A stretch of DNA of 64,000 nt, from assembly GCF_036075115.1 (NCBI RefSeq), contig NZ_CP107958.1, forward strand, positions 3,844,001-3,908,000, written 5' to 3'. Position numbers and translations under genes: made by a program. This document shows, in pieces, positions 15,540 to 23,973 of this stretch. The notes beneath the pieces were generated by a model. That model was not told the DNA's origin and ran no database searches. It was given only the letters and a program-made list of their open reading frames with translations. This DNA is from Streptomyces sp. NBC_00377 (GTDB lineage: Bacteria; Actinomycetota; Actinomycetes; Streptomycetales; Streptomycetaceae). Within the stretch, counting starts at the first letter, position 1; each line of letters starts with the position of its first letter.

Positions 15540-15872
15540 ATGAATCACCACCTCACCACTCAGGCGCCGTGCCCGACGCCCGAGCAGACGTACGCGGACG
15601 CCCCCAGCATCCTCGACGAGATCGGATGGACGGCCCGCACCCTCGCCGCCCTGGAGTGCTTCACCGCACTGGACCGGGAGTTCTACCTGCGCAAGGCCGC
15701 CCTGCTTGACCGCATCGCGCTGCTCGACGAACCCGACACCCCCCGTGAGACCACCGAGACCGCCGTCGCGGCGGCCCTGTACCTGATCGACCTGGACCAG
15801 TCCGGCGTGACCTGCGACCCGCGCACCTACGTCCGCCAGCAGTACGCCCGGTCCCTGACCGACGACCAGTAG
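15540..15872 (+). CDS. Conserved AICE hypothetical protein, 110 aa (AICE 2)
   Basis: This homologue of the 2829-3161 product has the same length. The central LDREFYLRKAALLDRIALLDEP block is unchanged while both ends vary. No domain is recognised. It ends the traB unit and is followed by a conserved terminator. Differences cluster near the N-terminus, suggesting that the middle is the functional core. Confidence 0.7.
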   Translation: MNHHLTTQAPCPTPEQTYADAPSILDEIGWTARTLAALECFTALDREFYLRKAALLDRIALLDEPDTPRETTETAVAAALYLIDLDQSGVTCDPRTYVRQQYARSLTDDQ

Positions 15873-15879
15873 CTACGCC

Positions 15880-15923
15880 AAGGGCGGCCCCCGCCTCTCG
15901 CCAAAGAATCCGGGGCCGCCCTT
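15880..15923 (+). terminator. Terminator hairpin ending the AICE 2 transfer module
   Basis: AAGGGCGGCCCC (15880-15891) pairs with GGGGCCGCCCTT (15912-15923). The stem is identical to that at 3169-3209, while the loop is a few bases longer. Confidence 0.8.
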
Positions 15924-15962
15924 GTCCACCTGCCACCAACTGACCTGTGGAGGTCATCCAGC

Positions 15963-16697
15963 ATGACGCAACCCACCCTCTTCCGGCGAGTGAGCGACCG
16001 ACGGCCGCGCTTACTGGATCTGTTCTCGTGCGCCGGCGGGGCCGCCATGGGCTACCACCGCGCAGGGTTCGCCGTGGACGGCTGCGACGTCGCCGACCGC
16101 CCGAACTACCCCTTCCCCTGCCACCACGGCGATGCCCTCGCCTACCTCGCCGCCCTGATCACGTCCGGCGAGATCGAGCGGTACGCGTTCGCTCACGCCT
16201 CCCCGCCGTGCCAGCACGGATGCGCGCTCACCGTCGGCACCAACGCCTCCCAAGGCTGGGGCCGCACCCACGTCGACCTGGTCGCCCCAACACGTGAGCT
16301 GTTGGACCGGACGGGCCTGCCGTACGTAATCGAGCAGCCCAACGGCCGCGCGAAGATCCGCAAAGACCTCAGCCTGTGCGGCGAGATGTTCGGACTCGGA
16401 GTCATCCGCCACCGCAACTTCGAGTTGGGCGGCTGGACGATCGAACGGCTGGCGCACGTCCCGCACCGGGGCCGGGTGCGCGGATGGCGCCACGGCGAGT
16501 ACTTCGACGGCCCCTACGTCGCCGCCTACGGCGACGGCGGCGGCAAACCGTCCGTCCCCGAACTCCAGACCGCCATGGGCATCACGTGGACCGACGTGCG
16601 CGAGGAACTCACCGAGGCCATCCCGCCCGCCTACACCGAGCACATCGGCCGCGCCGCCCTCGCCGCCCTCGCCCCCACGTGGGAGGTCGCGGCATGA
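15963..16697 (+). CDS. DNA cytosine methyltransferase, short phage-like type (AICE 2)
   Basis: This 244-aa C5-methyltransferase-like protein has motif I DLFSCAGGAAMGY near residues 19-31 and catalytic SPPCQ with Cys83. An EQPNG motif at 124-128 replaces the usual ENV; a C-terminal IPPAYTEHIG matches the short phage-type subgroup. It occupies exactly the slot of the unrelated 369-aa enzyme in AICE 1, between the terminator and prim-pol, and overlaps the prim-pol start. No restriction partner is nearby. The target sequence cannot be read from the protein; anti-restriction is the likely role. Confidence 0.85.
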   Translation: MTQPTLFRRVSDRRPRLLDLFSCAGGAAMGYHRAGFAVDGCDVADRPNYPFPCHHGDALAYLAALITSGEIERYAFAHASPPCQHGCALTVGTNASQGWGRTHVDLVAPTRELLDRTGLPYVIEQPNGRAKIRKDLSLCGEMFGLGVIRHRNFELGGWTIERLAHVPHRGRVRGWRHGEYFDGPYVAAYGDGGGKPSVPELQTAMGITWTDVREELTEAIPPAYTEHIGRAALAALAPTWEVAA

Positions 16698-17584
16698 ACG
16701 AGCACCTCACGAACGCGGCCCTGGCCGCCGCCGAACGCGGCTGGCACGTCTTCCCCCTGCGCCCCGGTACCAAGCGGCCCGCCCTGCACGGCGAGCAGTC
16801 GTGCCCCGGCACCGGCCCGTGCGCCGGCGGGCATCGCAAGTGGGAGGAGCGCGCCACGACCGATCCGGACCGCATTCGCGCCACCTGGTCCCACGGAGCG
16901 TTCAACGTCGGCATCGCCACCGGCCCCTCACGGCTCCTGGTCGTCGACCTCGACGTGCCCAAGGACAAGGGCAGTTCGGACGCGCCTGACGGCGCGGCAA
17001 TCTTCGGAGCGCTCTGCGAGCGCGCCGGCCACACCGTCCCCGACACCTACCGCACCCGGACCGCGAGCGGCGGAACCCACCTGTACTTCACCGCCCCGAC
17101 CGGGGTCCGGCTGACCAACACGGCTGGCACCGTGGGCGAGTTGGTCGACACGCGGGCATGGGGCGGATACGTCGTCGCCGCCGGATCAATCACCCCCGCC
17201 GGACCGTACGAAGCCCTGTGCGCCCCTGAGGCGGCCCCACTGCCCGGATGGCTCCAAAGCATCCTGCAACCGGCCCCCAGGACCTCTCAGGCCCCTTCGG
17301 TGGCCTTAACGGGGCAATCAGGTCGATATGCGGATGTAGCGCTCACCACCGAGACGCGGAACGTCGCCACGGCCCAACCCGGGGCCCGAGAAACGACGTT
17401 GTTCCGCGCGGCGCGCGCACTCGGGCGGTTCGTCGCGTGGGGCGACCTCCCCCGCCACACGGTCGAGCAGGCTCTTCAGGAGGCGGGAGAGGCGGCCGGC
17501 CTCACCGTCGCCGAGTGCCGCTCGACCCTGCGCAGCGCCCTCAACTGGTCCATCACCCACAACCAGGGGCGGAGGACGGCATGA
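16694..17584 (+). CDS. Bifunctional primase/polymerase (prim-pol), AICE 2
   Basis: This 296-aa orthologue of the 4354-5250 product has the same catalytic patches: D-x-D in LLVVDLDVP and SGGTHLYF. It is coupled upstream to the methyltransferase and downstream to the 144-aa gene. Nucleotide identity to AICE 1 is patchy; a 100-base identical block (17191-17290) and a second of about 75 bases near 17342-17416 point to recent exchange or strong constraint. Confidence 0.9.
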   Translation: MNEHLTNAALAAAERGWHVFPLRPGTKRPALHGEQSCPGTGPCAGGHRKWEERATTDPDRIRATWSHGAFNVGIATGPSRLLVVDLDVPKDKGSSDAPDGAAIFGALCERAGHTVPDTYRTRTASGGTHLYFTAPTGVRLTNTAGTVGELVDTRAWGGYVVAAGSITPAGPYEALCAPEAAPLPGWLQSILQPAPRTSQAPSVALTGQSGRYADVALTTETRNVATAQPGARETTLFRAARALGRFVAWGDLPRHTVEQALQEAGEAAGLTVAECRSTLRSALNWSITHNQGRRTA

Positions 17585-18015
17585 GCACCCTCCCCCGCCC
17601 CTCCCTGAAGAGCATCACCAGCACACCGGACGGCCCGGACGCCGCACGCTGGACCGCACCCAAACCGGCCGTGGGCGAGCCGGAAGGCGCCGCCCGTAAG
17701 GGCGTCGTCACTGCTCTTCGTCCGGACCGCTCCCCGGCACCCGAAGCGGACCCCGGACCCAGCGCCGACCCCACACCGGGCCGGCCCGGCATCCGCATCT
17801 ACGCCCCGCCCGTCTACCGCGACCACAACGACGGCGCCCGCTGGTCCAAGCGCTACGGCGACTTCCCCAACGCCGCCTATGCCTGCGCCTGTGGCAAGAC
17901 CGGCACGGCCGCCGGACCGCGACGAGTGGTCGCCCTGATCGACGAGTACACCGCCCACAAGACCGACTGTGCGGGAGCTCCCGCCGGACTGCCCGAAGGG
18001 AGGGCCGCCGCATGA
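17581..18015 (+). CDS. 144-aa conserved protein with C-x-C...H...C pattern (AICE 2)
   Basis: This homologue of the 5247-5678 product has a proline-rich variable N-terminus and a conserved block of about 60 residues (from GIRIYAPPVYRDH to the end) with ACACGK and EYTAHKTDC. The cysteine/histidine spacing is kept, supporting metal binding. It is coupled to prim-pol and to the DUF3631 gene. The name and function are unknown; an accessory of the replication complex is inferred from strict linkage in both elements. Confidence 0.75.
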   Translation: MSTLPRPSLKSITSTPDGPDAARWTAPKPAVGEPEGAARKGVVTALRPDRSPAPEADPGPSADPTPGRPGIRIYAPPVYRDHNDGARWSKRYGDFPNAAYACACGKTGTAAGPRRVVALIDEYTAHKTDCAGAPAGLPEGRAAA

Positions 18016-19169
18016 CCATCCCCATCGACGGCGCCGCACTGCTGAACGAGGTGGAAGCCTTCCACCGCCGCTTCAACGTCTTCCCCACCGACGCCGCGTT
18101 CGTCGCGGTCACACTTTGGGACGCGCACGCCCACCTGCTGGACTGCTTCGACTCCACACCCCGGCTCGCGTTCCTCTCGCCCGAACCGGGCTCGGGGAAG
18201 TCCCGCGCGCTGGACGTGGTCGAAACCCTCGTGCCGCGCTCCATGGCGGCCGCGGACGCATCCGCCGCCGCACTGTTCCGGTCTGTGTCCGGCATCGACG
18301 GCGGCCGGCCCACGATCCTCTTCGACGAGATCGACACGATCTTCGGTCCCAAAGCCGGGGACAACGAACAGCTCCGAGGGTTCATCAACGCAGGCCACGC
18401 ACGCGGGCGCCCCATGTACCGGTGTGTCGGGGACGGCTCCAACCAGCAAGTACAGGGCTTCCCCTCGTATTGCGCCGTCGCGGTCGCCGGACTCGGCTCC
18501 CTGCCCGACACGATCCTCACCCGCTCCGTCATCATCCGCATGCGCCGCCGGGCCCGAAACGAGCACGTGGAAGCCTTCCGCACCCGCATCCACGTGCCGG
18601 AAGGCAACCAACTCCGAGACCGGCTCGCCACGTGGGCCGCGACCGTACAGGAGCGCATCACAGGCGCCTTCCCGCAGATGCCCGACGGAGTCACCGACCG
18701 GCCGGCGGACGTATGGGAACCCCTACTCGCCGTCGCGGACGCCGCCGGCGGCGACTGGCCCCGCCGGGCCCGCGAAGCCTGCCTGACCCTGGTCAAAGCC
18801 TCCCGCGCAAACGACAAAGGCAGCATCGGCATCCGCCTCCTGACCGACCTGCGCGACCACGTCCTCATCGGCATCGACCGCCTGCCCACCGTCGCCATCC
18901 TCGACCGCCTCAACGCCCTCGACGACGCCCCATGGGCCGACCTCAACGGCAAGCCGCTCGACAACCGCCGACTCTCCCGGATGCTCAGCGACTACGTCAC
19001 CGCCGACGGCGACCCCGTCGTCTCCCGCAACATCCGCACCACCGGCGGAATCCTCAAAGGCTTCTTCGTCAAAGACCTCGAAGACGCATGGTCCCGCTAC
19101 TGCCCACCCCCCAAGGCCGCTACATCCGCTACACCGCTACATCCCAGCTCAGAGCCCCTGAATCTGTAG
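18012..19169 (+). CDS. DUF3631-type P-loop ATPase, putative replicative helicase (AICE 2)
   Basis: This 385-aa protein shares EPGSGKS (Walker A) and FDEID (Walker B) with the AICE 1 copy, plus a largely conserved C-terminal domain. Like that copy its 3' end runs into the GTAGCGG array (CCGCTAC at 19118-19141 falls within the last codons). It is the last gene of the methyltransferase-primase operon. Confidence 0.85.
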   Translation: MTIPIDGAALLNEVEAFHRRFNVFPTDAAFVAVTLWDAHAHLLDCFDSTPRLAFLSPEPGSGKSRALDVVETLVPRSMAAADASAAALFRSVSGIDGGRPTILFDEIDTIFGPKAGDNEQLRGFINAGHARGRPMYRCVGDGSNQQVQGFPSYCAVAVAGLGSLPDTILTRSVIIRMRRRARNEHVEAFRTRIHVPEGNQLRDRLATWAATVQERITGAFPQMPDGVTDRPADVWEPLLAVADAAGGDWPRRAREACLTLVKASRANDKGSIGIRLLTDLRDHVLIGIDRLPTVAILDRLNALDDAPWADLNGKPLDNRRLSRMLSDYVTADGDPVVSRNIRTTGGILKGFFVKDLEDAWSRYCPPPKAATSATPLHPSSEPLNL

Positions 19170-19294
19170 CGGCAACCCCAGATGTAGCGGCTACGGCCGC
19201 ACACCCCGAAACGGCCGTAGCCGCTACATCGCCCCCCTCCGCTACACAAAACACGCCGCTGACCTGCGATGTAGCGGCGTAGCGGATGTAGCGG
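19118..19294. repeat. TGTAGCGG iteron-like array upstream of xis (AICE 2)
   Basis: Ten copies are present: CCGCTAC at 19118, 19127, 19135, 19221 and 19239, and GTAGCGG at 19167, 19185, 19271, 19279 and 19288; another CCGCTAC lies at 19095 in the coding region. Most copies read TGTAGCGG, whereas AICE 1 copies mostly read GGTAGCGG or similar. Spacing of clustered copies is 8-9 bases. Role as replication origin or operator is inferred. Confidence 0.65.
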
Positions 19295-19343
19295 ACTTCC
19301 CAGAAGGCCCCCGGGACGCCTCGCCCGAGAAGGAGTCACGACC

Positions 19344-19529
19344 TTGCCCAGCACCGAGAAGCTCGAACTCCGTGAAGTCCTCGAAGAGATCAAGATGAGC
19401 CGCGCCGCCTTCTACCGCATGCGCGCTCGCGGCAAGGCTCCCAAGCTCATCAAGCTCCCCAACGGGCATCTCCGCTGCCGACGCAGCGACCTTGACGCTT
19501 GGTGGGCACGGCACGAGATGAGCGCCTGA
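19344..19529 (+). CDS. xis: Excisionase (Xis), MerR/AlpA-like HTH (AICE 2)
   Basis: This 61-aa protein starts at TTG 19344 with a GAAGGAG ribosome site upstream. The helix-turn-helix block EVLEEIKMSRAAFYRMRARG matches AICE 1 except one residue; only the first ten and last few residues differ. It acts with the integrase encoded just downstream, separated by a perfect hairpin. Confidence 0.88.
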   Translation: MPSTEKLELREVLEEIKMSRAAFYRMRARGKAPKLIKLPNGHLRCRRSDLDAWWARHEMSA

Positions 19530-19543
19530 ACCAGTCCACCCCG

Positions 19544-19575
19544 GAGGACCCCCGCTGACCAGCGGGGGTCCTCCG
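19544..19575 (+). terminator. Perfect hairpin between xis and int (AICE 2)
   Basis: GGAGGACCCCCGCTG (19544-19558) pairs perfectly with CAGCGGGGGTCCTCC (19561-19575). It sits 14 bases after the xis stop and just before the int ribosome site GAAGGAG. The sequence is unlike the AICE 1 hairpin at 7204 but the position is the same. Confidence 0.7.
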
Positions 19576-19591
19576 CCTTTGAAGGAGATCA

Positions 19592-20956
19592 ATGCACAGC
19601 TACGACGTTCGGATCTGGTCCGTCCGGCAACGGAAAGATCGTGGGCAGACCTCGGCAGAGCTGCGCTGGAAGACAGGCGAGACTCCTCACTCGCAGACGT
19701 TCCGCACCAAGACCTTGGCCGACGGCCGCCGAGCGGAGCTGCTGCGCGCGGTACACGCGGGGGAGCCGTTCGACGAGGCGACCGGCTTCCCGCTCTCGGA
19801 GTTGCGGCAGCGAGACGACGTCAGTTGGTACCAGCATGCCCGCGACTACATCGAGATGAAGTGGAAGCACTCCCCCGGCTCCACGCGCCGAACTCTCGCA
19901 GAAGCCATGGCCACGGTGACGCCAGCTCTCGTCAAAGACACCAAGGGCATGGCCGACGTGGAAACGGTGCGGACCGCCCTCTATAGCTGGGCGTTCAACG
20001 TGAGCCGTCGCGACCAGGAACCGCCGGACGACGTCGCCAAGGTGCTTACCTGGTTCGAGCGCAAGTCTCTGCCCACCTCAGCGCTGGCTGACCGCATGCA
20101 GGTACGCGCCGCGCTCGACGCACTGACCAAGAAGCTGGACGGCGGCACGGCAGCCGCGTCGACCATCCGTCGGAAGCGCGCGATCTTCCACAACGCCCTG
20201 GGCTATGCCGTGGACGCCGGCCGTTTGTCGGACAACCCCCTTCCTCAAGTCCAGTGGAAAGCGCCTGAACAAGTGGAAGAGGAGTTGGACCCCGCCTCTG
20301 TGCCCGATCCTCGCCAGGCTCTCGCGCTGCTCGATGGCGTGCGCACGCAGAGCGCCCGGGGGCGCCGCTTGGTGGCGTTCTTCGGATGCATGTACTACGC
20401 GGCGGCACGGCCGGCCGAGGTCATCGGACTCCGCATGCAGGACTGCGAGCTACCCCGGCGCGGTTGGGGCACCCTCCATCTACGGGAGACCCGCCCCCGG
20501 TCGGGATCCGCGTGGACCGATAGCGGAGAGGCTCACGACAAACGCGGGCTCAAGCATCGCCCCCGCAAGGCGGTCCGGACCGTTCCGATCCCGCCCGACC
20601 TGGTTGCTTTGCTGCGCTGGCACACCATGGCATACGGCGTGGCGCCGGACGGCCGGCTGTTCCGCACTCAGCGCGGGGGACTGATCCAAGACACCGGGTA
20701 CGGCGAAGTGTGGGCGGAGGCACGAACCCGGGCGCTCTCCCCTGCTCAGCGCGCCTCCCTGCTGGCCAAGCGCCCTTATGATCTTCGTCACGCCGCCGTC
20801 TCCACGTGGCTCAGCTCTGGAGTCGAACCGCAGGTCGTCGCCGCGCGCGCTGGCCACAGCGTGGCTGTTCTCTTCCGTGTCTACGCCAAATGTCTCGACG
20901 GCGCCGCCGCCAACGCCAACGCACGAATTGAGGCGACCCTCAGGAAGGGCAGGTGA
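19592..20956 (+). CDS. int: Tyrosine site-specific recombinase (AICE 2 integrase)
   Basis: This 454-aa integrase has catalytic Arg273 (AAARPAEV), Arg399-His400 (YDLRHAAV), a GHS motif and Tyr431 (FRVYAK). It lies about 165 bases from the intact tRNA-Tyr, as expected for an AICE inserted at the tRNA 3' end. ATG 19592 is supported by TGAAGGAG at 19580-19587. It aligns along its length with the AICE 1 integrase but is much less conserved than TraB or Xis. Confidence 0.93.
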   Translation: MHSYDVRIWSVRQRKDRGQTSAELRWKTGETPHSQTFRTKTLADGRRAELLRAVHAGEPFDEATGFPLSELRQRDDVSWYQHARDYIEMKWKHSPGSTRRTLAEAMATVTPALVKDTKGMADVETVRTALYSWAFNVSRRDQEPPDDVAKVLTWFERKSLPTSALADRMQVRAALDALTKKLDGGTAAASTIRRKRAIFHNALGYAVDAGRLSDNPLPQVQWKAPEQVEEELDPASVPDPRQALALLDGVRTQSARGRRLVAFFGCMYYAAARPAEVIGLRMQDCELPRRGWGTLHLRETRPRSGSAWTDSGEAHDKRGLKHRPRKAVRTVPIPPDLVALLRWHTMAYGVAPDGRLFRTQRGGLIQDTGYGEVWAEARTRALSPAQRASLLAKRPYDLRHAAVSTWLSSGVEPQVVAARAGHSVAVLFRVYAKCLDGAAANANARIEATLRKGR

Positions 20957-20969
20957 CAGGCGCGACGGC

Positions 20970-21032
20970 TGCCCCACGCCTGCCCCACACAGGCTGGTCA
21001 GCACGTGAATCAGGATGAGACACAGTGGGGCA
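20970..21032. repeat. TGCCCCAC repeats, possible integrase arm sites (AICE 2)
   Basis: TGCCCCAC occurs at 20970-20977 and 20981-20988, and inverted (GTGGGGCA) at 21025-21032. They fill the space between the int stop and the att core. Arm-type integrase sites are inferred from position. Confidence 0.4.
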
Positions 21033-21070
21033 AAGCTGCCATATCGGCGGTCTGCGCGCCAGGAACGACG

Positions 21071-21112
21071 AAAGGGTCTGTGAACAGCATTGCTGCTGTT
21101 CACAGACCCTTT
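21071..21112. terminator. Perfect 19-bp hairpin, tRNA-Tyr terminator
   Basis: AAAGGGTCTGTGAACAGCA (21071-21089) pairs with its exact complement at 21094-21112 around a TTGC loop. It lies 9 bases beyond the 3' end of tRNA-Tyr and can serve both the leftward tRNA and the rightward int transcript. Confidence 0.85.
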
Positions 21113-21120
21113 CGGTCGTG

Positions 21121-21202
21121 TGGCGGCGCCAGGATTCGAACCTGGGAAGGCGAAGCCGGCAGATTTACAGTCTGCTCCCTTTGGCCGCTCGGGCACACCG
21201 CC
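21121..21202 (-). tRNA. tRNA-Tyr (GTA anticodon), AICE attachment target
   Basis: Read on the minus strand, 82 bases fold as a class II tRNA. The 7-bp acceptor stem GGCGGTG/CGCCGCC has one G-U pair, and an A discriminator is at 21121. The anticodon stem GCAGA/TCTGC has loop CTGTAAA, giving anticodon GTA. The long variable arm GGC-TTC-GCC is typical of bacterial tRNA-Tyr, and the T arm is CCAGG-TTCGAAT-CCTGG. CCA is not encoded. Its 3' half (21121-21170) is the att core, so AICE 2 integration rebuilt an intact gene. Bases 21203-21426 hold two small GC hairpins (21222-21237 and ~21297-21320) and presumed promoters, no gene. Confidence 0.95.
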
Positions 21203-21426
21203 GGGTTTGCTGCCCGTTCGAACCGCCTTTCGGCGGTGCTCCCTGGCAACGACGTAAACGATACCCGATGCCCAGGGGTGCTTCGCCACCTGATTCCCCG
21301 CCGCCCGGAGGGGGCGGGGTGACTAGGCTTGTGCGGATGCGGCCCGGGACCACGCCGGGCTCGGCGGTCGCCCCACTTACGCCGATACGCACCAGACACG
21401 CACCCCGATACAAGGAGCCACAGGAC

Positions 21427-21915
21427 ATGGCCGACTCCAGTTTCGACATCGTCTCGAAGGTCGAGCGGCAGGAGGTCGACAACGCCCTCAACCAGGCCGC
21501 CAAGGAGATCTCGCAGCGCTACGACTTCAAGGGCGTCGGCGCCTCGATCTCGTGGTCCGGCGAGAAGATCCTGATGGAGGCGAACTCCGAGGACCGGGTG
21601 AACGCCGTCCTCGACGTCTTCCAGTCCAAGCTGATCAAGCGCGGGATCTCCCTGAAGGCGCTGGAGGCGGGCGAGCCGCAGCTGTCCGGCAAGGAGTACA
21701 AGCTCTTCGCGGAGATCAAGGAAGGCATCTCCCAGGAGAACGCCAAGAAGGTCGCGAAGCTCATCCGCGACGAGGGCCCCAAGGGTGTGAAGGCCCAGGT
21801 CCAGGGCGAGGAACTGCGCGTCAGCTCCAAGAGCCGCGACGACCTCCAGGCCATCATCACCCTGCTCAAGGGCCAGGACTTCGACTTCGCCCTGCAGTTC
21901 GTGAACTACCGGTAG
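21427..21915 (+). CDS. YajQ-family nucleotide-binding protein
   Basis: This 162-aa protein shows the two-domain YajQ pattern from MADSSFDIVSKVERQEVDNA to the terminal DFALQFVNYR. Members bind nucleic acid, GTP/ATP or, in some bacteria, cyclic-di-GMP and act as regulators; the ligand in Streptomyces is uncertain. Length is as usual. ATG 21427 follows an AAGGAG ribosome site. It is the first chromosomal gene next to the AICE insertion, with a terminator at 21987-22020. Confidence 0.92.
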   Translation: MADSSFDIVSKVERQEVDNALNQAAKEISQRYDFKGVGASISWSGEKILMEANSEDRVNAVLDVFQSKLIKRGISLKALEAGEPQLSGKEYKLFAEIKEGISQENAKKVAKLIRDEGPKGVKAQVQGEELRVSSKSRDDLQAIITLLKGQDFDFALQFVNYR

Positions 21916-21986
21916 TCGACCGGACGGCCTAGTGACGCGGCGACACCGCGATGGCGTCACCTGATCGGCTCCTCGGACGTTGCGAG

Positions 21987-22020
21987 CGGAGGTGGGCGGT
22001 TCCTGAAGCGCCCACCTCCG
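21987..22020. terminator. Convergent terminator hairpin
   Basis: CGGAGGTGGGCG (21987-21998) pairs perfectly with CGCCCACCTCCG (22009-22020). It lies between the rightward yajQ-like gene and the leftward GlsB-like gene and probably serves both. Confidence 0.8.
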
Positions 22021-22082
22021 CGTCCGGACCGTCCGGCCGCCGTCAGGATCAGACGGCCGGCATGCGTGCCGTGCGGGGGTGC

Positions 22083-22349
22083 TCAGTCACGCGAGTTGCC
22101 GAACAGCAGGCGGTAGAGGATCAGCAGCACGAGAGAACCGCCGATCGCCGCCGCCCAGGTCGCGCCGTCGTAGAAGTCCTTGGTGATGGGGTGGTCCAGC
22201 CAGCGGGCCGATATCCAGCCGCCGATGAACGCGCCCGCGACGCCGATGAGGGTCGTGCCGATGAAGCCGCCCGGGTCCCGGCCCGGCAGCAGGATCTTGG
22301 CAATGACTCCGGCCAACAACCCCAGGATGATCCAGCTGATGATGCTCAT
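22083..22349 (-). CDS. GlsB/YeaQ/YmgE-family membrane protein
   Basis: This 88-aa protein has three hydrophobic segments (SIISWIILGLLAGVIAKIL, a GTTLIGVAGAFIGGW segment and a C-terminal WAAAIGGSLVLLILYRLL). The glycine-rich spacing is typical of transglycosylase-associated/GlsB stress membrane proteins. ATG 22349 starts the family's normal N-terminus, so the longer frame to 22394 is rejected. The exact function in actinobacteria is unknown; general stress expression is common in the family. Confidence 0.85.
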   Translation of the reverse strand: MSIISWIILGLLAGVIAKILLPGRDPGGFIGTTLIGVAGAFIGGWISARWLDHPITKDFYDGATWAAAIGGSLVLLILYRLLFGNSRD

Positions 22350-22535
22350 GCCCTGAACCTGCCCTTCCGTGCTGTGCCCGCGCTGTCCGGGCACTGTGAT
22401 GTCGCTCGCTCCGGACGGGCTGTGCTCGTTACCGTCGCGCCCCGCGTTCTGCGTCGCACGCGGGTTCGGCTCGTGTTGATGAAGACGACGTCACGACGAC
22501 ACCGGGTGGTTCCGTCGATCAGTAGGGTGCGGCCC

Positions 22536-23789
22536 ATGACTCGGTCCGGATCCCACGCCGAACTGCGGCGGACGCTGGGCGTCGGCGACGCCGTGGTCAT
22601 CGGGCTCGGCTCGATGATCGGCGCCGGCGTCTTCGCCGCGCTCGCTCCCGCGGCGCGGGCCGCGGGCTCCGCGCTGCTGCTCGCACTCACGCTCGCCGCG
22701 CTGGTCGCCTACTGCAACGCCATGTCGTCGGCACGCCTCGCCGCCCTGTATCCGGCCTCGGGCGGCACGTACGTGTACGGGCGCGAGCGGCTCGGCGCGT
22801 TCTGGGGGTATCTGGCGGGCTGGTCCTTCGTGGTCGGGAAGACGGCCTCCTGTGCGGCGATGGCCCTGACGGTCGGAGCGTACGTCTGGCCAGGGCAGGC
22901 GCACGCGGTGGCGGTCGCGGCCGTGGTGGCGCTGACGGCGGTGAACTACGGCGGTGTCCAGAAGTCGGCCTGGCTGACGCGGGCGATCGTGGCGGTGGTC
23001 CTGGCGGTCCTCGCTTCCGTGGTGGTCGTGTGCCTGGGGTCCGGCGCGTCCGACGCGGGGCGGCTGGACGTCGGCGCCTCACGGGGCGTCGGTGGGGTGC
23101 TGACGGCTGCCGGCCTGCTGTTCTTCGCCTTCGCCGGGTACGCCCGCATCGCGACCCTGGGTGAGGAGGTACGGGACCCGGCGCGGACCATTCCCCGCGC
23201 GATCCCCCTGGCTCTCGGCATGACTCTCGTCGTGTACGCGTGCGTGGCGGTCGCTGTCCTTTCCGTACTGGGGCCGGACGGTCTCGGGCAGGCGGAGGCC
23301 CCGCTGGCCGACGCCGTGCGGACGGCCGGAGTGCCCGCACTGGTGCCGGTGGTGAGGGTCGGGGCCGCCGTGGCCTCGCTGGGCTCGCTCCTCGCCCTCA
23401 TCCTGGGCGTCTCGCGTACGACCCTGGCCATGGCACGGGACCGGCATCTGCCGGGCGCCCTGTCGGCCGTGCATCCTCGCTTCCAGGTACCTCATCGGGC
23501 CGAGCTCGCCGTGGGTGCGGTGGTCGCGGTGCTGGCCGCCACGGTGGATGTCCGGGGCGCGATCGGGTTCTCCTCCTTCGGTGTGCTGACGTACTACGCG
23601 GTGGCCAACGCGTCGGCCTGGACGCTTGATTCGGCCCCTGCGAAGCGGCTGCTGCCCGCGGTGGGGCTCGTGGGCTGTGTGGTGCTCGCGCTCGCGCTGC
23701 CGGGGACCTCGGTGGCCGTGGGGGCAGGGGTGATGGCCGTCGGTGTGCTCGCATACGGGCTGCGGCGGCGGTGGCCGGGCGCGCGTTGA
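22536..23789 (+). CDS. APC-superfamily amino acid permease
   Basis: This 417-aa integral membrane protein has about 12 hydrophobic segments. The first carries the APC signature VIGLGSMIGAGVFAALAPAA, and YPASGGTYVYGRERLG follows. It would move an amino acid or amine by proton or substrate exchange; the substrate is not predictable. ATG 22536 is chosen because the conserved N-terminus (LRRTLGVGDAVVIGLG) starts shortly after; the open frame further upstream is non-coding in character. It is divergent from the GlsB-like gene. Confidence 0.87.
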   Translation: MTRSGSHAELRRTLGVGDAVVIGLGSMIGAGVFAALAPAARAAGSALLLALTLAALVAYCNAMSSARLAALYPASGGTYVYGRERLGAFWGYLAGWSFVVGKTASCAAMALTVGAYVWPGQAHAVAVAAVVALTAVNYGGVQKSAWLTRAIVAVVLAVLASVVVVCLGSGASDAGRLDVGASRGVGGVLTAAGLLFFAFAGYARIATLGEEVRDPARTIPRAIPLALGMTLVVYACVAVAVLSVLGPDGLGQAEAPLADAVRTAGVPALVPVVRVGAAVASLGSLLALILGVSRTTLAMARDRHLPGALSAVHPRFQVPHRAELAVGAVVAVLAATVDVRGAIGFSSFGVLTYYAVANASAWTLDSAPAKRLLPAVGLVGCVVLALALPGTSVAVGAGVMAVGVLAYGLRRRWPGAR

Positions 23790-23973
23790 CCGCGCCGCAC
23801 ACCCGATTGCCGGGCGCCCGATTGCCGGGCGCCTGCCCATCTCGACGTCCCCGTACGACGGGTGCCCTGCGCCCGGCTCTCCGGCGGCTCCCCGGGCCGC
23901 CTGCCCTGCCTGCAACTGCTCGTTCTCGGTCATGCGTTCATGATGCAAGCCGCCACCGACGGCCGCGCCGGCC

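Larger units (their letters stand above)
8795..21170 (+). mobile_element. AICE 2, complete element integrated in tRNA-Tyr
   Basis: This element of about 12.3 kb is bounded by direct 50-bp att cores at 8795-8844 and 21121-21170, matching at 48 of 50 positions. It carries a leftward GNAT-GntR pair, a rightward transfer operon ending in traB, a candidate clt, a methyltransferase-primase-ATPase replication module, a repeat array, xis and int next to the attachment site. Size, gene order and tRNA target fit the AICE family, in which double-stranded DNA is moved by a single FtsK-like TraB and replication can be prim-pol based. It sits directly against AICE 1, sharing the 8795 core. Confidence 0.92.
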
